Assembly (NCBI GenBank): GCA_964036155.1
Contig: OZ038423.1
Location: 8,013,249 to 8,077,248, forward strand
Length of the DNA: 64,000 bases
From: Diploscapter coronatus
Taxonomy: Eukaryota; Nematoda; Chromadorea; Rhabditida; Rhabditidae
Direction of reading: 5' to 3'
The translations under genes and the position numbers were made by a program. A model generated the notes under the pieces. The model searched no databases. It had not been told where the DNA came from and was given only the letters and a program-made list of their open reading frames with translations. Positions 33,859-45,443 of the stretch are shown in pieces (the first letter of the stretch is position 1; each line of letters opens with the position of its first letter).

Positions 33859-35151
33859 CTAACAGCAGCCTCCACCCAGAAGCGACTTGTTCTGTCCCCC
33901 ACCAGAGCGATTCGGATCGATACGATCTGTGTCTCCGGATCCGTCATCCGCGTTGTTCGGCATCTGCAAATTCATCGAATTAGGAAATGCAGTCAGCTGA
34001 AGGTGTGAGAAATTGGCCTCTTGCAAAATCATTCCACTTCAATATTAATATTTCTCATTTCATCATTTTTTGCGCGTATATGAAAGAGTATCAGTTGCAT
34101 ACCTTATCGAGGATGGCTTCAGCTAGTTCATAAAAGGCTGTGTCGATGTGAACATTCGCCTTCGCAGAGGTTTCCAGGAAACTGCAACAATTTTCATGAA
34201 GAGTTGGGATTATTAGTTCAGATTTACCGAATTCCATGATCCTGTGCGATCTTCTCTCCCCGTTCGCGACTCACCACCCGTTTGTCTGCCATGTCGCACT
34301 TGTTGCCCAGCAACATTTTCTCCACATCTTCAGAAGCGTGCTGAAGATTCTCTTTTTAATTTTAAGATGAAATTTGTTTAGCTTTGTAAAATGATTCAAA
34401 TTCAGACATTTCAACTTTGGCTTGAAGAACGCTGGTATTTCAAACTTGCAAGGAGTACTTCTGAAGAAAAGTCTGAAATAAAGAATACCTCATCAATATT
34501 CCTCAACCACTTGGCGATATTGTCGAAACTCTTCGCGTTAGTGATGTCGTACACGAGCATAATGCCCATCGCACCTGAAAGTGGCATTTCAGCAAAGAAA
34601 CTATTCTGATGGAAACATGGCATTTCCGAAATGTCCATCTATCAAGAATCACTCTAATCACTATGCTACAATTTCCTACTCACCTCTGTAGTAGGAAGTG
34701 GTGATTGTGTGGAAGCGTTCTTGACCAGCAGTGTCCCAAATCTGCAACTTGATCTTGCGTCCCTTCAACTCGATCGTTTTGATTTTGAAATCGATGCCTG
34801 AAATTAAATTTTTAAGCGTCTTGAGAGAAAGCAACACAATGCAGTGAAAGTTTCTAGTATGAAAGTTCGATTTTTGTCGAATTTAAAACTTGAAAAATTA
34901 TGATATTCTGCGTTTTAGATTCAATTTTTTAAAATTCTCTTAGCAAGCATTACAGCAAGTCGTTGATAATATCTGTACAAAATGAATTCGACAAAATTTG
35001 AAGTGCTAGAATAAAAAGCCTTACCGATAGTGGAAATAAATGTAGTGTTGAAGGCATCGTCACTGAATCGATAGAGAATGCAGGTCTTTCCCACGCCAGA
35101 ATCCCCAATCAACAGCAGCTTGAACAGCAAATCGTACGGACGGCGAGCCAT
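33859..35151 (-). CDS. rab-10: Small GTPase RAB-10
   Basis: A Rab-family GTPase acting in endocytic recycling and exocytic membrane traffic. Exon 1 begins [20 protein letters not shown] with the P-loop GDSGVGKT and switch [10 protein letters not shown]. Later exons carry [11 protein letters not shown] (G3), [20 protein letters not shown] (Rab signature), [11 protein letters not shown] (G4) and ETSAKANV (G5). The C-terminus ends LLGGGCC, a double-geranylgeranylation motif. The start at 35151 is chosen because MARRPYD is the usual RAB-10 start; an in-frame ATG at 35160 would add three residues. Six short exons and about 200 aa are normal for Rab8/Rab10; the [15 protein letters not shown] region favours Rab10. 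The gene stands alone, with 3.4 kb of gene-free DNA upstream. Confidence 0.95.
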
Positions 35152-38100
35152 TTTACTCACTCACTCAGCTGCCTTTGAATTTGAACTCAAACTTGAAATT
35201 CGACTTCCTTCTGAAACTGATCATTCAGTACAAGTCTAAGAAAGATTTTTTGCCTTTTTTCTAGACTGGATTGAAACAATTTTCTATTTTCATGACTGAA
35301 AGAAAATAAATTTGAACATCTCTCATCGAAACATAAAAGTGATGCTATCTATCTTTAAAGGCTTGCTTGAATTTATCCTTGAAAAATCCCACCTGATTGC
35401 AAATTTAAATCTTCGGCTTCTTTTGTTTCTCTTGCAGATTACCACTCGCTATCGTTATCGAGTTCTTTTTGATGCCTTTCCTGAAAAATCGACATTTCAG
35501 TAGGAAGTATTTAAAAATTCGAACGAATGAACGAGCTTGGCGAAAAAATTGATCAGGGTGATGAATCGATATGAAATAAAGGGAGATGGAGAAGGTAAGT
35601 TCAATAGAATGGGACAGGGGACGATAATCAGCAGGAAGGGCATATCGGGTTACCAAAATAGAGAAAGATAAGAAATGAGAAGCGCGGCATGGAAATCGAT
35701 TGTTCGGAAAAATGAATGAAACAGAGGGAATTAATGCAACAATGAGAACTGAATCATCGTCTTTCTTACATCGAGAATTTAGTAATGTTGTTGCATTACG
35801 AATTGCAGAAAGTGCGACAAAATCAAGATGGAATAGATAAGATAGGACGACGAAATCAGCTTGAATATCGCGAATTTCGGTGTTTGCCCAGAGTTTCGGG
35901 AGGAAAAAAGGCAAATTGCTCTCGATTATGGCCACAGCAGATGGACAAAATAAGGAAATCAATCTGGTCTCTGTCAATGAACTGGAAAGGAGGCAGAGGG
36001 AGGGGACAAAAGAATCGACCCCCACCTGGTGCAGCAACGACTCACCACTGCCATAAACAGAAAATATTGCTGTCCGTCAGACTGCTTCTTTCGGAAGAAA
36101 TATTTTTTGTAAATAGTAAAAGATACAGAAACTCTCAAAGTGTATCACAAAAGAACGGCGTAAAGCAAGAATGGAAGACAAAGTCTGAGAAAACTGAATT
36201 GAGCGAAAAAAGCTGTGACTGTCCCGAAGAAAGTTCAAAATATGATGACTCACGTGACTTTCAACACCTCCGCAGCGAAATTTCCGTTTCATAATGTTTG
36301 CGCCGAATTAAACGAAGACATTTTCGCGTGAAAATCTGCGACCCAAATACATGAATTGTTTCTAAAATAGCCTTGAGAAAAGGCATCCTATCAGTTTAGC
36401 ACAACAGAGAAGAAGAAACGTGTTTTATCGTAAATCGTAAACTTGTGCTGTCTAAACATCGCACATTGCAGCGTGAAGGAGAAGAATGGCAGAGTTGAGA
36501 TGGGGAAATATGAAGAGCGGTATTTGAGATATGCCGTTTGTTGGTTGATCTGATATCCAAAGCAACAATAGCGAATCATGATAAAAGAAAAGCTAAAAAT
36601 TTCGGTAAAAATAGAAAATCACGCGAGAATAAATGAAGAAGAAGAAAGAGCATCCGGAATGGAGCAGCGAAAAACGACTGCAGATGCTGGGAACAGTTGT
36701 CGATGGAAATGACGCACTAGAGCGAAAGCTCTATGAACTCGGACAATTCCATCTGCGTGTCTGACTCTCCAATTGATTAAACATGTAATATCTGACAAAG
36801 CAGAGGAGAGCAAGTTGCAGGTTGCCTGACACAACATAACGAACATGCCATTCCACCAACAAACGGCTGTCAGACACACATCGTTCGCTAAGAAAATAGC
36901 ATAAGTAGACAGGAAAAAGGAAAATGAAAGGTAACCAACCCATTCTAACTTGCGAAATTTCAAATCCCTGTTTCTCTCGGGATTAAACGAATATCTCTAA
37001 TCCAAAGACTAGCCAAGATAAATTTCGAAAGGAAAACGAGGAGAAACATTCGACAAATTGATAAAGGTTTCGAGGAGTTCGCGAGATTTTGGCCTTTCAT
37101 CAGCACATTAGTGAATGTCACCCAAACATACACAAAAATGTGACCAGAGAAAGAGAAAGACAGAGCTCGATCGATAATATGAAAGGGGAGAGAGGGAGAA
37201 AAGATGGAGAGAAAGAAGAAATAGAGTGGATATGACAGAGAGGAAAGAAAACGAATAGAGGGCAGATGTGCAAAGATGGAGAAATTAGAAGAGGCGGAAG
37301 AGACACAGACAAAAATAGGCACGAAAGGAGAAGGAAAAACGACTGCGCAGACTGACTCATTCGATTAGTGCCCAAATCCTTTCGTCCTGTGCTGAAAGAT
37401 ACCGACTCCGAAACCGGCTGGTATATTTGGACGGACAGCCCAATTAGAAAGTGGCGCCACTTTCGCCCCACACCCATTCACCCAATCTTTGTTTTCTCAA
37501 CTATGAATTTCATTGGGCAATTTCAAACTGAAAGGAAAACCCCACTTATACAGGTTAGCTTAAAACTTTCGAAATTTTTGACTCTTTAGAGCATTTCGAA
37601 ATTCGAACTGTAAAAATGACAGATGGAAGTTTTGATATGCCAATCACATGAGTGGACAGAAACATAGGGTCGAATGAGCAGATTTTTGGAGTATTGATCT
37701 GATTGATAACGAGGGGAAAATGATATGAAAAACGAGATCATTTTTATCGAAATGAAAAAATATTGAGAGAAAAATGATATTTTTATACAATTTTTATCAG
37801 TGGCCAGCTGAAGAAGTACAGCTAAAAATCTCCAACCTGGCTTGGTATATTTGGCGTGCATTTGGGAAACCTTGAATATTCCTGAGGCAAAGGATTTCGC
37901 AACAATCCTTGAGGCAAAGCTCTCTCTCTCTCGCAAAGCAAATATCTTTCCTTCTCTTTTCGCTCTCATGACTCCAGGCTCATTCCTTGCTTTTCGTGCT
38001 TCTTCGACCAAACTTGGAAGAAGATAATGTGATGAAAGCTCCGAGTCCCAAGTTATTTATGATCGCTTATCTAGAATTTTCCGGAAAAAATGGTGAAAAT

Positions 38101-38550
38101 CAGTAGTTTTTCATAGTTTAGGGTAAAAATAAGTTTTCTTTTGAAGAAACAAAATAAAAAAGAATAAATGATGTGAAGATTTAGTGGAAAATTGAACCGA
38201 TCAAGTTCTTTCTTCCAAAAACGAATGACTAATATTGGAATATTTAGCATTTAAACCTTTATATTCAGTGTAGGAAGGTGACTAATAATGGTGAATGTTT
38301 AGACGAGAAAAATGCATATTGCGATATTCTTTTTATTTATTGAACTTTAAAACTATAATAGATACAAATTTCTAAACCCGTTCGCAGATAAGTATCTTCA
38401 CCTAGAATTTTACAAAAATAAATCTCTAAAAATTGTTCAAATTGTCATCCCCATCTTATGTCTGGGCATTGTAATCTGATTATGAATATAAAATTTTCAT
38501 GTTTAAGCTTTCAATAAATTACTATAATTCAGTCTAAAATTAAGATGATT
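35152..38550. other. 3.4 kb gene-poor, purine-skewed region upstream of RAB-10
   Basis: The plus strand is rich in A and G over about 35.5-37.4 kb (many GAGA and AGAAAGA tracts), so the minus strand is pyrimidine-rich. This leaves several long minus-strand frames (up to 210 codons at 35405-36037; 114 at 36619-36963; 119 at 37118-37477) made mostly of Phe, Ser, Leu and Ile. Because TAA, TAG and TGA are disfavoured on a pyrimidine-rich strand, I treat these as composition artefacts. The region probably holds RAB-10 regulatory DNA or a 5' UTR intron, and the 3' UTR of the FLD-1-like gene near 38.3-38.5 kb. Confidence 0.4.
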
Positions 38551-41101
38551 CTATTTGACTAGATCTGATTGCACAATGATTTCGCTAGGCGTGGATGAAT
38601 CCTAAATTTTTCAGTTCCAAAAATCATAAATAATAGAAATCTTACATCTTCATCCTCGACATCAGTCGATTCTTCTTGCGAATTCGCATGAACCTGGGTT
38701 GGGCATTTGCGGGCTCGAGATTTTCCTGAAATTCATTGTTCTGAATTCATTGCGGCATTACGATTATGGTATTTTAGAGAAAAAAAAGTTGAAATATTGC
38801 AAATACTCAAAATTTGGCTATTTGGATACCTCAAGCTCTCAAGTCATGCGAAATAAGGTGAGGAATGGTAGGGAAGCGCATATTTTCCCATACTTTTTAC
38901 CTGACGAAGGTTTGAGAGCTTGATTTCCAAGTTGTTAAAAATTTCAAGATGAGAAGTTATCATGTCCAACTCATCGAACATAGTTTACCTAGCAATCCAT
39001 CAGCAGCCATTACTCTGTACGCCAATACTGAATTAGAAATGCACAAAGTCAATGTGACCAGAGAGTTGATAATGGCTTGGGAAATTGGAAGTTGAGGCAG
39101 AACTCCTATCTGAAACAACAATGTATGAAAGAAAAGTAACAAACTAAGGGTGTTTGGAATTTTGATTTCTAACTTTGAACATCTTTAACAAAAGTAGACA
39201 ATATTTCATAGCAAAAAATTGCGAAACAGTTTTCCTTTCAAATTAAATTGTGTCAAATTTCATATTCCAAGACATCGTAGATGTTATTTTTCCAGTAAGA
39301 AAAATATCCACTCACCAGCCATCTCGCCAAGAAAAAGCTAACGGCCAGTCGGAAAACGACGAGTGTGATCATGTTGAAGAAGGCCGTCATTCGGAAAATA
39401 GGTCGCTTTTTGCTGACTCCGTAATGGTTCAAGAGACTGCGACAATGCAGGAATACAGAGTTGAGCTCCATTAAAAGGCCATACACAACCACTCCGAGAT
39501 AGAGGTTGGTCCACTGGAAATAAGTCGTCGTTTTAATATGTTGAAAGGGTGTGTCGCAAATAGCGCGACCTATTTAGCTTATCGTGCATGATTTTTTTTT
39601 CCGTAAAATCTATTTCAGAGATTCCTCAAAACAAGAACTGTTTTTTATTCTACTTCTTTAATTATATGCTCTCTTGTCTCTTCCCCCATTTTCTCTCAAG
39701 CAACAGGCCGAGAATCATTTTATCGCTCAGTCTGCATATCTGCAACTCGTCGATTTTACTTTTTATTTTGATTTGTTAATTTCCATTTTAAAGATCTAAT
39801 TACCCAAGTTTTAAATAAATAAATTGGTATTCCATTATCAGTCCATAGAACTGCTTGATTTCTGCCACCCTTGGTTTATCACACATAATTTACCTATCAA
39901 GCATTTTCAGGATGGAGATTCAAAGCTTTTTTGCGAATTTAATCCATTTTTGAAAACAATATTGATGAGAAAGTACAAGTTTTAATTCTCAGGAATCCAG
40001 AAAATCCTGCTTGGAAAAGTATTTGCATCGTACCACCATTTCATGCCAAATAGGGCATAGGTTTTAGGAAAGTTTATTTCACAATACTATTTTACGCAAC
40101 AATGCTATTACTGTAACTGCTTTTCCAGGTTGCCGAAAAATTATCGTATTTTCAGTTTAAAATAACTAAAAGAATAGCACAAAAACTCACGATAGTAATG
40201 AAGAAAGCGGTGAGGACAGTAATGTGGTGGATGAGCAGCTCGAGAATTCGGGCTGATTGTTCGTTGGCGAGAAGATCGACTAGATCGTGGAACATATACG
40301 CTGCTGAGAAGAGGATCTGAAAATTTAAAAATTAATGAACTATTTTATTTCAGAAGATTTTTTTTTTAAACTTTGGTCATTTGTGCGCTGTGATAATTCT
40401 ATGGAAAAAAATCGCATGAAAAATGCATATTATCAGTGACGTTGGAATTGATTGACATTTCTTAAAGAGTATATTATGATCTAGAAAGAAAACCCTTACG
40501 AGATTATCAGCCATGGGACTTCGATGTTGAATCGGATCTTCGGAGAACTGCTTGTCCGAAATGAGCACATAGCCAGCCCACAAGCCAGAAACTATTGAAT
40601 GAACTAGAGAAATGCATTCATTCGATATTCGCCACTTTTTGTTGGGTGGAATGATCTGAAACAAAAATCCTTACAAATCTGCATGCTTATGTGAAAATGC
40701 GTATTCTCGCGATGACTTCTTATTTCGTGGAGTTTGTCAATGATGTTCGAAATTTCAACTTTGAGAAATTAGAAATCAGAATTGAATTTTCACGATAAAA
40801 AATGAGAATTGAAATTTCGAACGCTCTTGTAATTCCTATGAAAAGATGTACTTTATGAGGAGATAATAAAACTCCGAGAAAATTTCATAAATAATTCCAA
40901 AAATATACCGAAAGCTGCCGGCTGTCGTTATTTTCGTCATCAGGTAGGATGAAATAATTGAATGATCTGAAGCTGACTCGTCGGAAAAGGTACCATCGAG
41001 CAATGAATTGGAGGCACCAGAAGAAGGCCAAGGCGAGGATGAACTCAAATTGAAAGCACACGCTATTTCACTATAACAGACGAACTAACCTGAATAATCA
41101 T
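38551..41101 (-). CDS. fld-1: TLC-domain membrane protein, TLCD1/TLCD2 (FLD-1) family
   Basis: This family limits incorporation of long-chain polyunsaturated fatty acids into phospholipids and so sets membrane fluidity; the worm member FLD-1 acts against the PAQR-2 pathway. Eight exons (41090-41101, 40909-41043, 40500-40655, 40191-40316, 39316-39513, 38989-39109, 38646-38725, 38551-38601) sum to exactly 879 nt, giving 292 aa with all phases matching. Exon 1 is only 12 nt (MIIQ). Several hydrophobic helices are evident (ILALAFFWCLQFIARWYLF, IIINSLVTLTL-like region in exon 6). The TLC signature is in exons 3-5: KWRISNECISLVHSIVSGLW, AAYMFHDLVDLL, LIHHITVLTAFF, and a conserved MELNSVFLHCRSLL. 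The tail is cytosolic and acidic (EESTDVEDED). The W-R-x-x-N-x-x-x-S-L-V-H-S-x-x-x-G-x-W string favours TLCD1/2 over TLCD4/5. Confidence 0.85.
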
Positions 41102-42989
41102 GTCTTAGTCGATAGTGCAGACTCTAGTCCGATATCTTCCAAGTCAGAAATTCTTCAATTCCTCGAGTTTGCCAAAAGATGGTCCGATTCTAACGTTTCT
41201 GTAGGGACACGCCATTTTTACTCGAATTCGCTATTTTCTATCGAAAAAGGGAAAGCAAACTCGACAAAGAGACGGCTGCTGAGTAACTCTAATAACGACA
41301 AAACGTGAGATGGAATCAAATGAAATGAAAGTATGGCATCATTGTTGCAGAGTTACAGGAATACAGAGGGACTCTAGCTGTTTGACTATGCTTTAGTATT
41401 GAAAACAGTAAGAGACGCAGAGAAACAATCATACAAAAATGCTTCTTTTGTATGAAAGCTGATAGACTCTGACTGTTTTCCTATCCTACCGCATGTGGTT
41501 GAGTTAGAGAAGCAGAGAAGGTGGGTTGCAAAGAAACGACTGCAAACGGACAATCGACGATTCAAAAGAATGGGAAAAAGAGAAAGGACGCGAAAACGAG
41601 AAACAAAAAGGAAGAAGCTTGGAAAGGAGAGGAGAAAGGGAAGGGAAGGGCTTTTAGAGATGGTCAGAGAGAAGATCGTGGGACTTATCAGAGCGTGAGA
41701 TCTCCGACAAGCACAGCCGAATTTGACCGTCAAAGTGGACGGCAAAAAATGTATGTCCGCCCCCGAGCGAGTGTTGGCAAAAAATCTTCAATTTCCTTTC
41801 AAAATCCTAGAGAAAATGAATTTTTAGAAAGAAGCAATAAACGGATGCACTCGTAAAAATCTCATAAGAACGGCACTTTGGATTACCTAAAACGGAAATG
41901 GGACTTAGAAGCTTGTTTTCAGCATATTAATACATTGAAAAATGGAATAATGATTTTAGGTAGAATTGGAGATATTGAAATCTTCGTGAAAAATAGACGA
42001 AAATTGAATCTTGCCTGAATTTACTCGAGTGAGTAATCTCGAATCAGACTAGCATTATCGCCGTTTCATCTGTTTCGTTGTGTTATTGTCCCAAGTGGGA
42101 GGCGTTTCTGTGTGTAATAGTTTTTATGACGAAAAGACGAAAAACGCATCATATCATTTGATGATTTCTTATCAGTGATAAGAAAATGCGTTGCACACGC
42201 GTTTCTTCCCTTGAAATCAACTAGGAACACGCCACTCCTTCTTATGGCTATTATCATTACTTCCTACGGAATGCCAAGCATGATTATGACAATTTTTGCA
42301 GGATTTTTTGTTGAAAATTTCAAAGTTTTAGAACGCTATTTTATTTTAGAGAGACAAGATATTTAAAAAGGGAGAAATCGAAAATGAAAACTTGTTGAAA
42401 TTTGTGATTTTGTCTTTCATCTACTCAACTGATCTTGCTCTTCCTATACTTATTTCGATTGAGTGACATCTGTCAATTACGTAGCCAAAAAGTAATTCTT
42501 CATAAATTTTTATGACTGTTATAAATCTGTAGGTTCTTAAAGTTCACTATCATCTTTTTGATAGAAACGTGGCGTCCCAAGATAAATGCATTTTATGCGC
42601 AAATCGTTATATGTTGAAGTAAAATAAATATTAGAACTCCACATTTCTCAATTTTACGTGAACACAATAAATACAATCAGCTCTTGGAATAAAGCAAAAG
42701 TGAATTTTTATATACAGATTATCGAGAGATATGCTTTTTGAGAAGCAATTTTATGGTGGACATGAAAAGTGAATCTTTCAAAAATAGCGGAATTCTTTGA
42801 AAAACTGATCTAGATTCTTTGGTACCGTCTGATTCACATAAATGAAGTAGACTATGAAGGATTTTTGAATGATGATAGATATCACATAAAAGGCAATTTT
42901 CTTTTCAAAGTCAACATTTTCGGAAAGAATGTAAATAAGAATAAATTTAGAAGAGTATTCATCAAGAAAAATAAAGCTGAACTCCCTGT
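41102..42989. other. Intergenic region upstream of the FLD-1-like gene
   Basis: Contains a purine-rich tract (about 41490-41690) whose plus-strand frame would encode mostly Lys/Arg/Glu and is not credible as a gene, a GATA-site palindrome (separate entry) and the 3' UTR of the dehydrogenase gene. No RNA gene was recognised. Confidence 0.4.
42168..42182. promoter_or_regulatory. Palindromic double GATA site
   Basis: CTTATCA-G-TGATAAG is a perfect inverted pair of TGATAA sites, the core recognised by nematode intestinal GATA factors. It is about 1.07 kb upstream of the FLD-1-like start and lies within a larger AACGCAT...ATGCGTT stem. Function is inferred only. Confidence 0.3.
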
Positions 42990-45156
42990 CTACATTTTAT
43001 GGGCTCGATTTTCGCAAGAATCACCTGCACCGTTTCGTTCAGTCTCGTCTTCTTCTGTCGCTTCATCGGATGGAGGCTCGGCAAGACACGAGACCTGAAT
43101 TTTCTACCAATGATTTTTACATTTAATCAATATGGAAATAGAGAACTTGAAAAATTCATCCATCGTTCATTTGGAGCTTAGAGTGCAAATAAATGAATAC
43201 TAAAATGAACATCCGAAACAAAATGAATCGTTGGGCGAACTGTGTGAGTGTGAAAACTATTTTGATAAACTGATTTTATGAAGACCAAGGTGAATTAAAA
43301 ATAAATTAGGTTGTGTTGAAATTTTCAAAATTGACGCCGAAAAACAATCAGGAAACTCGAATAGAAAGTGACTATTTTCAACACAATTGCATCAAAAGTA
43401 GAGCGGCGTAAAGCATTCGCAACTTTTGACCGTAACCCTTTAAAAAACTCTTTTAGCCCATGACTATTCTTCTCGCAAAAAGTCAGAAAAAAACACTACC
43501 TGTTGTTTTTCCCAGCACAATTTTTTCTCCTCCTCAGTCATATAATTGGCCCGTTTGATTATCGTCGCTATCATCGTTTCCAATGTCTCCCACAATTCCC
43601 GACACCATCGCTGAAAATCATCGATTTATTCATTTCTCATTTCAAAGAATTGCGATTGTGATAACTTAAAATGTCTTTTCAAACCATTTCTTCAATCATT
43701 TTATAATTTCGTATGATTTTTTTGTTGAAAATTCAGATGATAAAAATTGAACAATACCAATCAACAGACATACCGACGAGACCATATCAGTGTATTCTTC
43801 CTCCTGACATCCATAATACATCGATCCTCCCTTCAGATTTTCCCGTTCTGTCGTCATCAAGTAGTGCATGGTTTCTATTCCCTAAAAATTCAGATAATCT
43901 TTAAAGTTTCCGAAGAAAAACATACCTTATCGAGTGATTGTCCAAAGATAAAGATGAAAGGAGCTGCGAGAGCGCGCAACAGCCAGTGAGTTGCCCTGCC
44001 CAGTTGAGTGCCTCGCACGAAGCCGGGACGCATCGAAACTACCAAGATCTTGTTCTTGTTGTGTGACAATCGTCTGAAATTAGCAATTACAAAAGAAACG
44101 ATCGAGGAAAAGAAGAAGATTTCGGCATTCGCTACAAAACATATAAAATTGGTTCTGCAGACACTCGTACATTACTTATTCTCATCGTTGCATCAAATAA
44201 GTTGCTCAAGAATTCCAATTCATAGGAATACCTATTTAGTTCCTTGGTCAATTGACACATGGCCAATTTGCTGTATGAATAGGCGAATTGCTCGTTGTAT
44301 TCGAAGTCTCGTTCTCCCATCAACTGCAGCATCGTTGGAGGGGAGCAGTTTACCTGAAACGAAAAATGCCTAAATCTGATTGAAGTCAATTTTCCTTTTA
44401 GAATCAATAAAAGTTTATAATTTATTATTAAAAATACATGTCCAACCTTTTTATAATACCCGCTAGAGACCATGATGATTCGTGGATCGTTGCTGCGCTC
44501 GAAGCACTCCAGCAAATGCCTCACGAGCAGAGATGGACCGAAGCAGTGCGTTGCGAAGTGCATCTCCACGTTGTCGGATGATAGCTGAAGCAGGTCGAGT
44601 TCTCCAAAAATAATAATCCTGTAATTTGGCACCTCAAAAGGCAATCCCATAATGCCTGCATTCTGCACGAGGATGTCGATCGTCCGCTGTTCGCGTGCCA
44701 TTTCTTCCCCAAATTGGGCAACTGATTGAAGACAGGATACATCCAACTGGAATTTTCTTTGCTGACATCTACAGAATTTTTCGGTATTTAGAAAGTATTT
44801 CATAAGAATTTCTCGAAAATGAAACAGGCAATAAGGAGCTCCAAATCCAGAATCCTTTTTTTTTCTGATAATCGCTTGAAAAATTGTTTAATTACGCAAA
44901 TTCCAAAAGAAAGAACCAACAATGTAAAACTGCACTCTCGACTGATCTGCGTTCGGATCCTCTGACAAAATTTCTTCAACTGCTCGTCGGCCCCGGACCT
45001 GTAAAATCGAATAAATTTTTGAAAATGAGAAAATTTCACTTCATCTCTGCAGGCCAAAATGACCGTGGCTTCATCTCGAAATGCTGCCTTCGCTAAATGC
45101 AGACCCAAGCCACAAGAGGCACCCGTAATTACTACTGTTTTGCCTTTTAAGGCCAT
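42990..45156 (-). CDS. Short-chain dehydrogenase/reductase (RDH/WWOX-like)
   Basis: An NAD(P)-dependent SDR of the retinol-dehydrogenase-like type. Exon 1 (45040-45156) begins MALKGKTVVITGASCGLGLH with the dinucleotide-binding TGxxxGxG motif, then VILACRDE. Exon 2 reads VRGRRAVEEILSEDPNADQS. Later exons carry VQNAGIMG (the NAG motif), PRIIMVSSGYYKK (catalytic Ser), and FAYSYSKLAMCQL (YxxxK), followed by VVSMRPGFVRGTQLGR. The catalytic triad is intact, so the enzyme should be active. The C-terminal part includes GGSMYYGCQEEEYTD, RWCRELWETLE and a short acidic tail ending ENRAHKM. The substrate cannot be told from sequence. The ATG directly follows a TTTTCAG acceptor, suiting trans-splicing, and the gene lies about 100 bp downstream of the DnaJ gene's poly(A) signal, as the third gene of a likely operon. 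Confidence 0.87.
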
Positions 45157-45443
45157 CTGAAAACAAAATTGACAAAAATAAGAAAAAATGCAGAAGATAT
45201 GAAACGAGATAAAAACTCGTCCAATAAAAATTTAACCATCAAAAGAAAGAATAGAAATTTATTCATTTCTACACAATCGTTTTGAGCAAAACACGATCTG
45301 TTAACCCGTTACAAGAATAGCGAAAGTTCCTCTTTCTGAGAAAGAACTAAATAGTACCAATCGCCTGAAATGAAAAGTAAATTCAGATTTAATATCTAAT
45401 CCTTGCCTACATAACTACAATATTTACAAATCGAGTAGTGTCT
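45157..45443 (-). promoter_or_regulatory. Operon-like intercistronic region DnaJ to SDR
   Basis: AATAAA on the minus strand at 45258-45263 is followed 100 bp later by the acceptor TTTTCAG ending at 45157, immediately before the SDR ATG. This matches the roughly 100 bp spacing of nematode operons with SL2-type trans-splicing. No separate promoter is visible. Confidence 0.6.

Noticed and set aside
35405..36037. Longest frame in the window, 210 codons on the minus strand
   Set aside because: It is mostly Phe/Ser/Leu/Ile on a pyrimidine-rich strand where stop codons are rare; no domain, no splice partners, and it overlaps a plus-strand open frame. Treated as a composition effect.
36619..36963. 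114-codon minus frame with hydrophobic stretches and Trp/Cys
   Set aside because: More varied than its neighbours but lacks a recognisable domain, splice context or signal-peptide cleavage pattern; kept only as part of the skewed block.
37118..37477. 119-codon minus frame looking like a membrane protein
   Set aside because: Low-complexity Ser/Leu/Phe runs encoded by CT tracts; same composition effect.
41495..41856. Lys/Arg/Glu-rich plus-strand frames upstream of the FLD-1-like gene
   Set aside because: Encoded by an AGA/GAA-rich tract; no complexity expected of a real protein.
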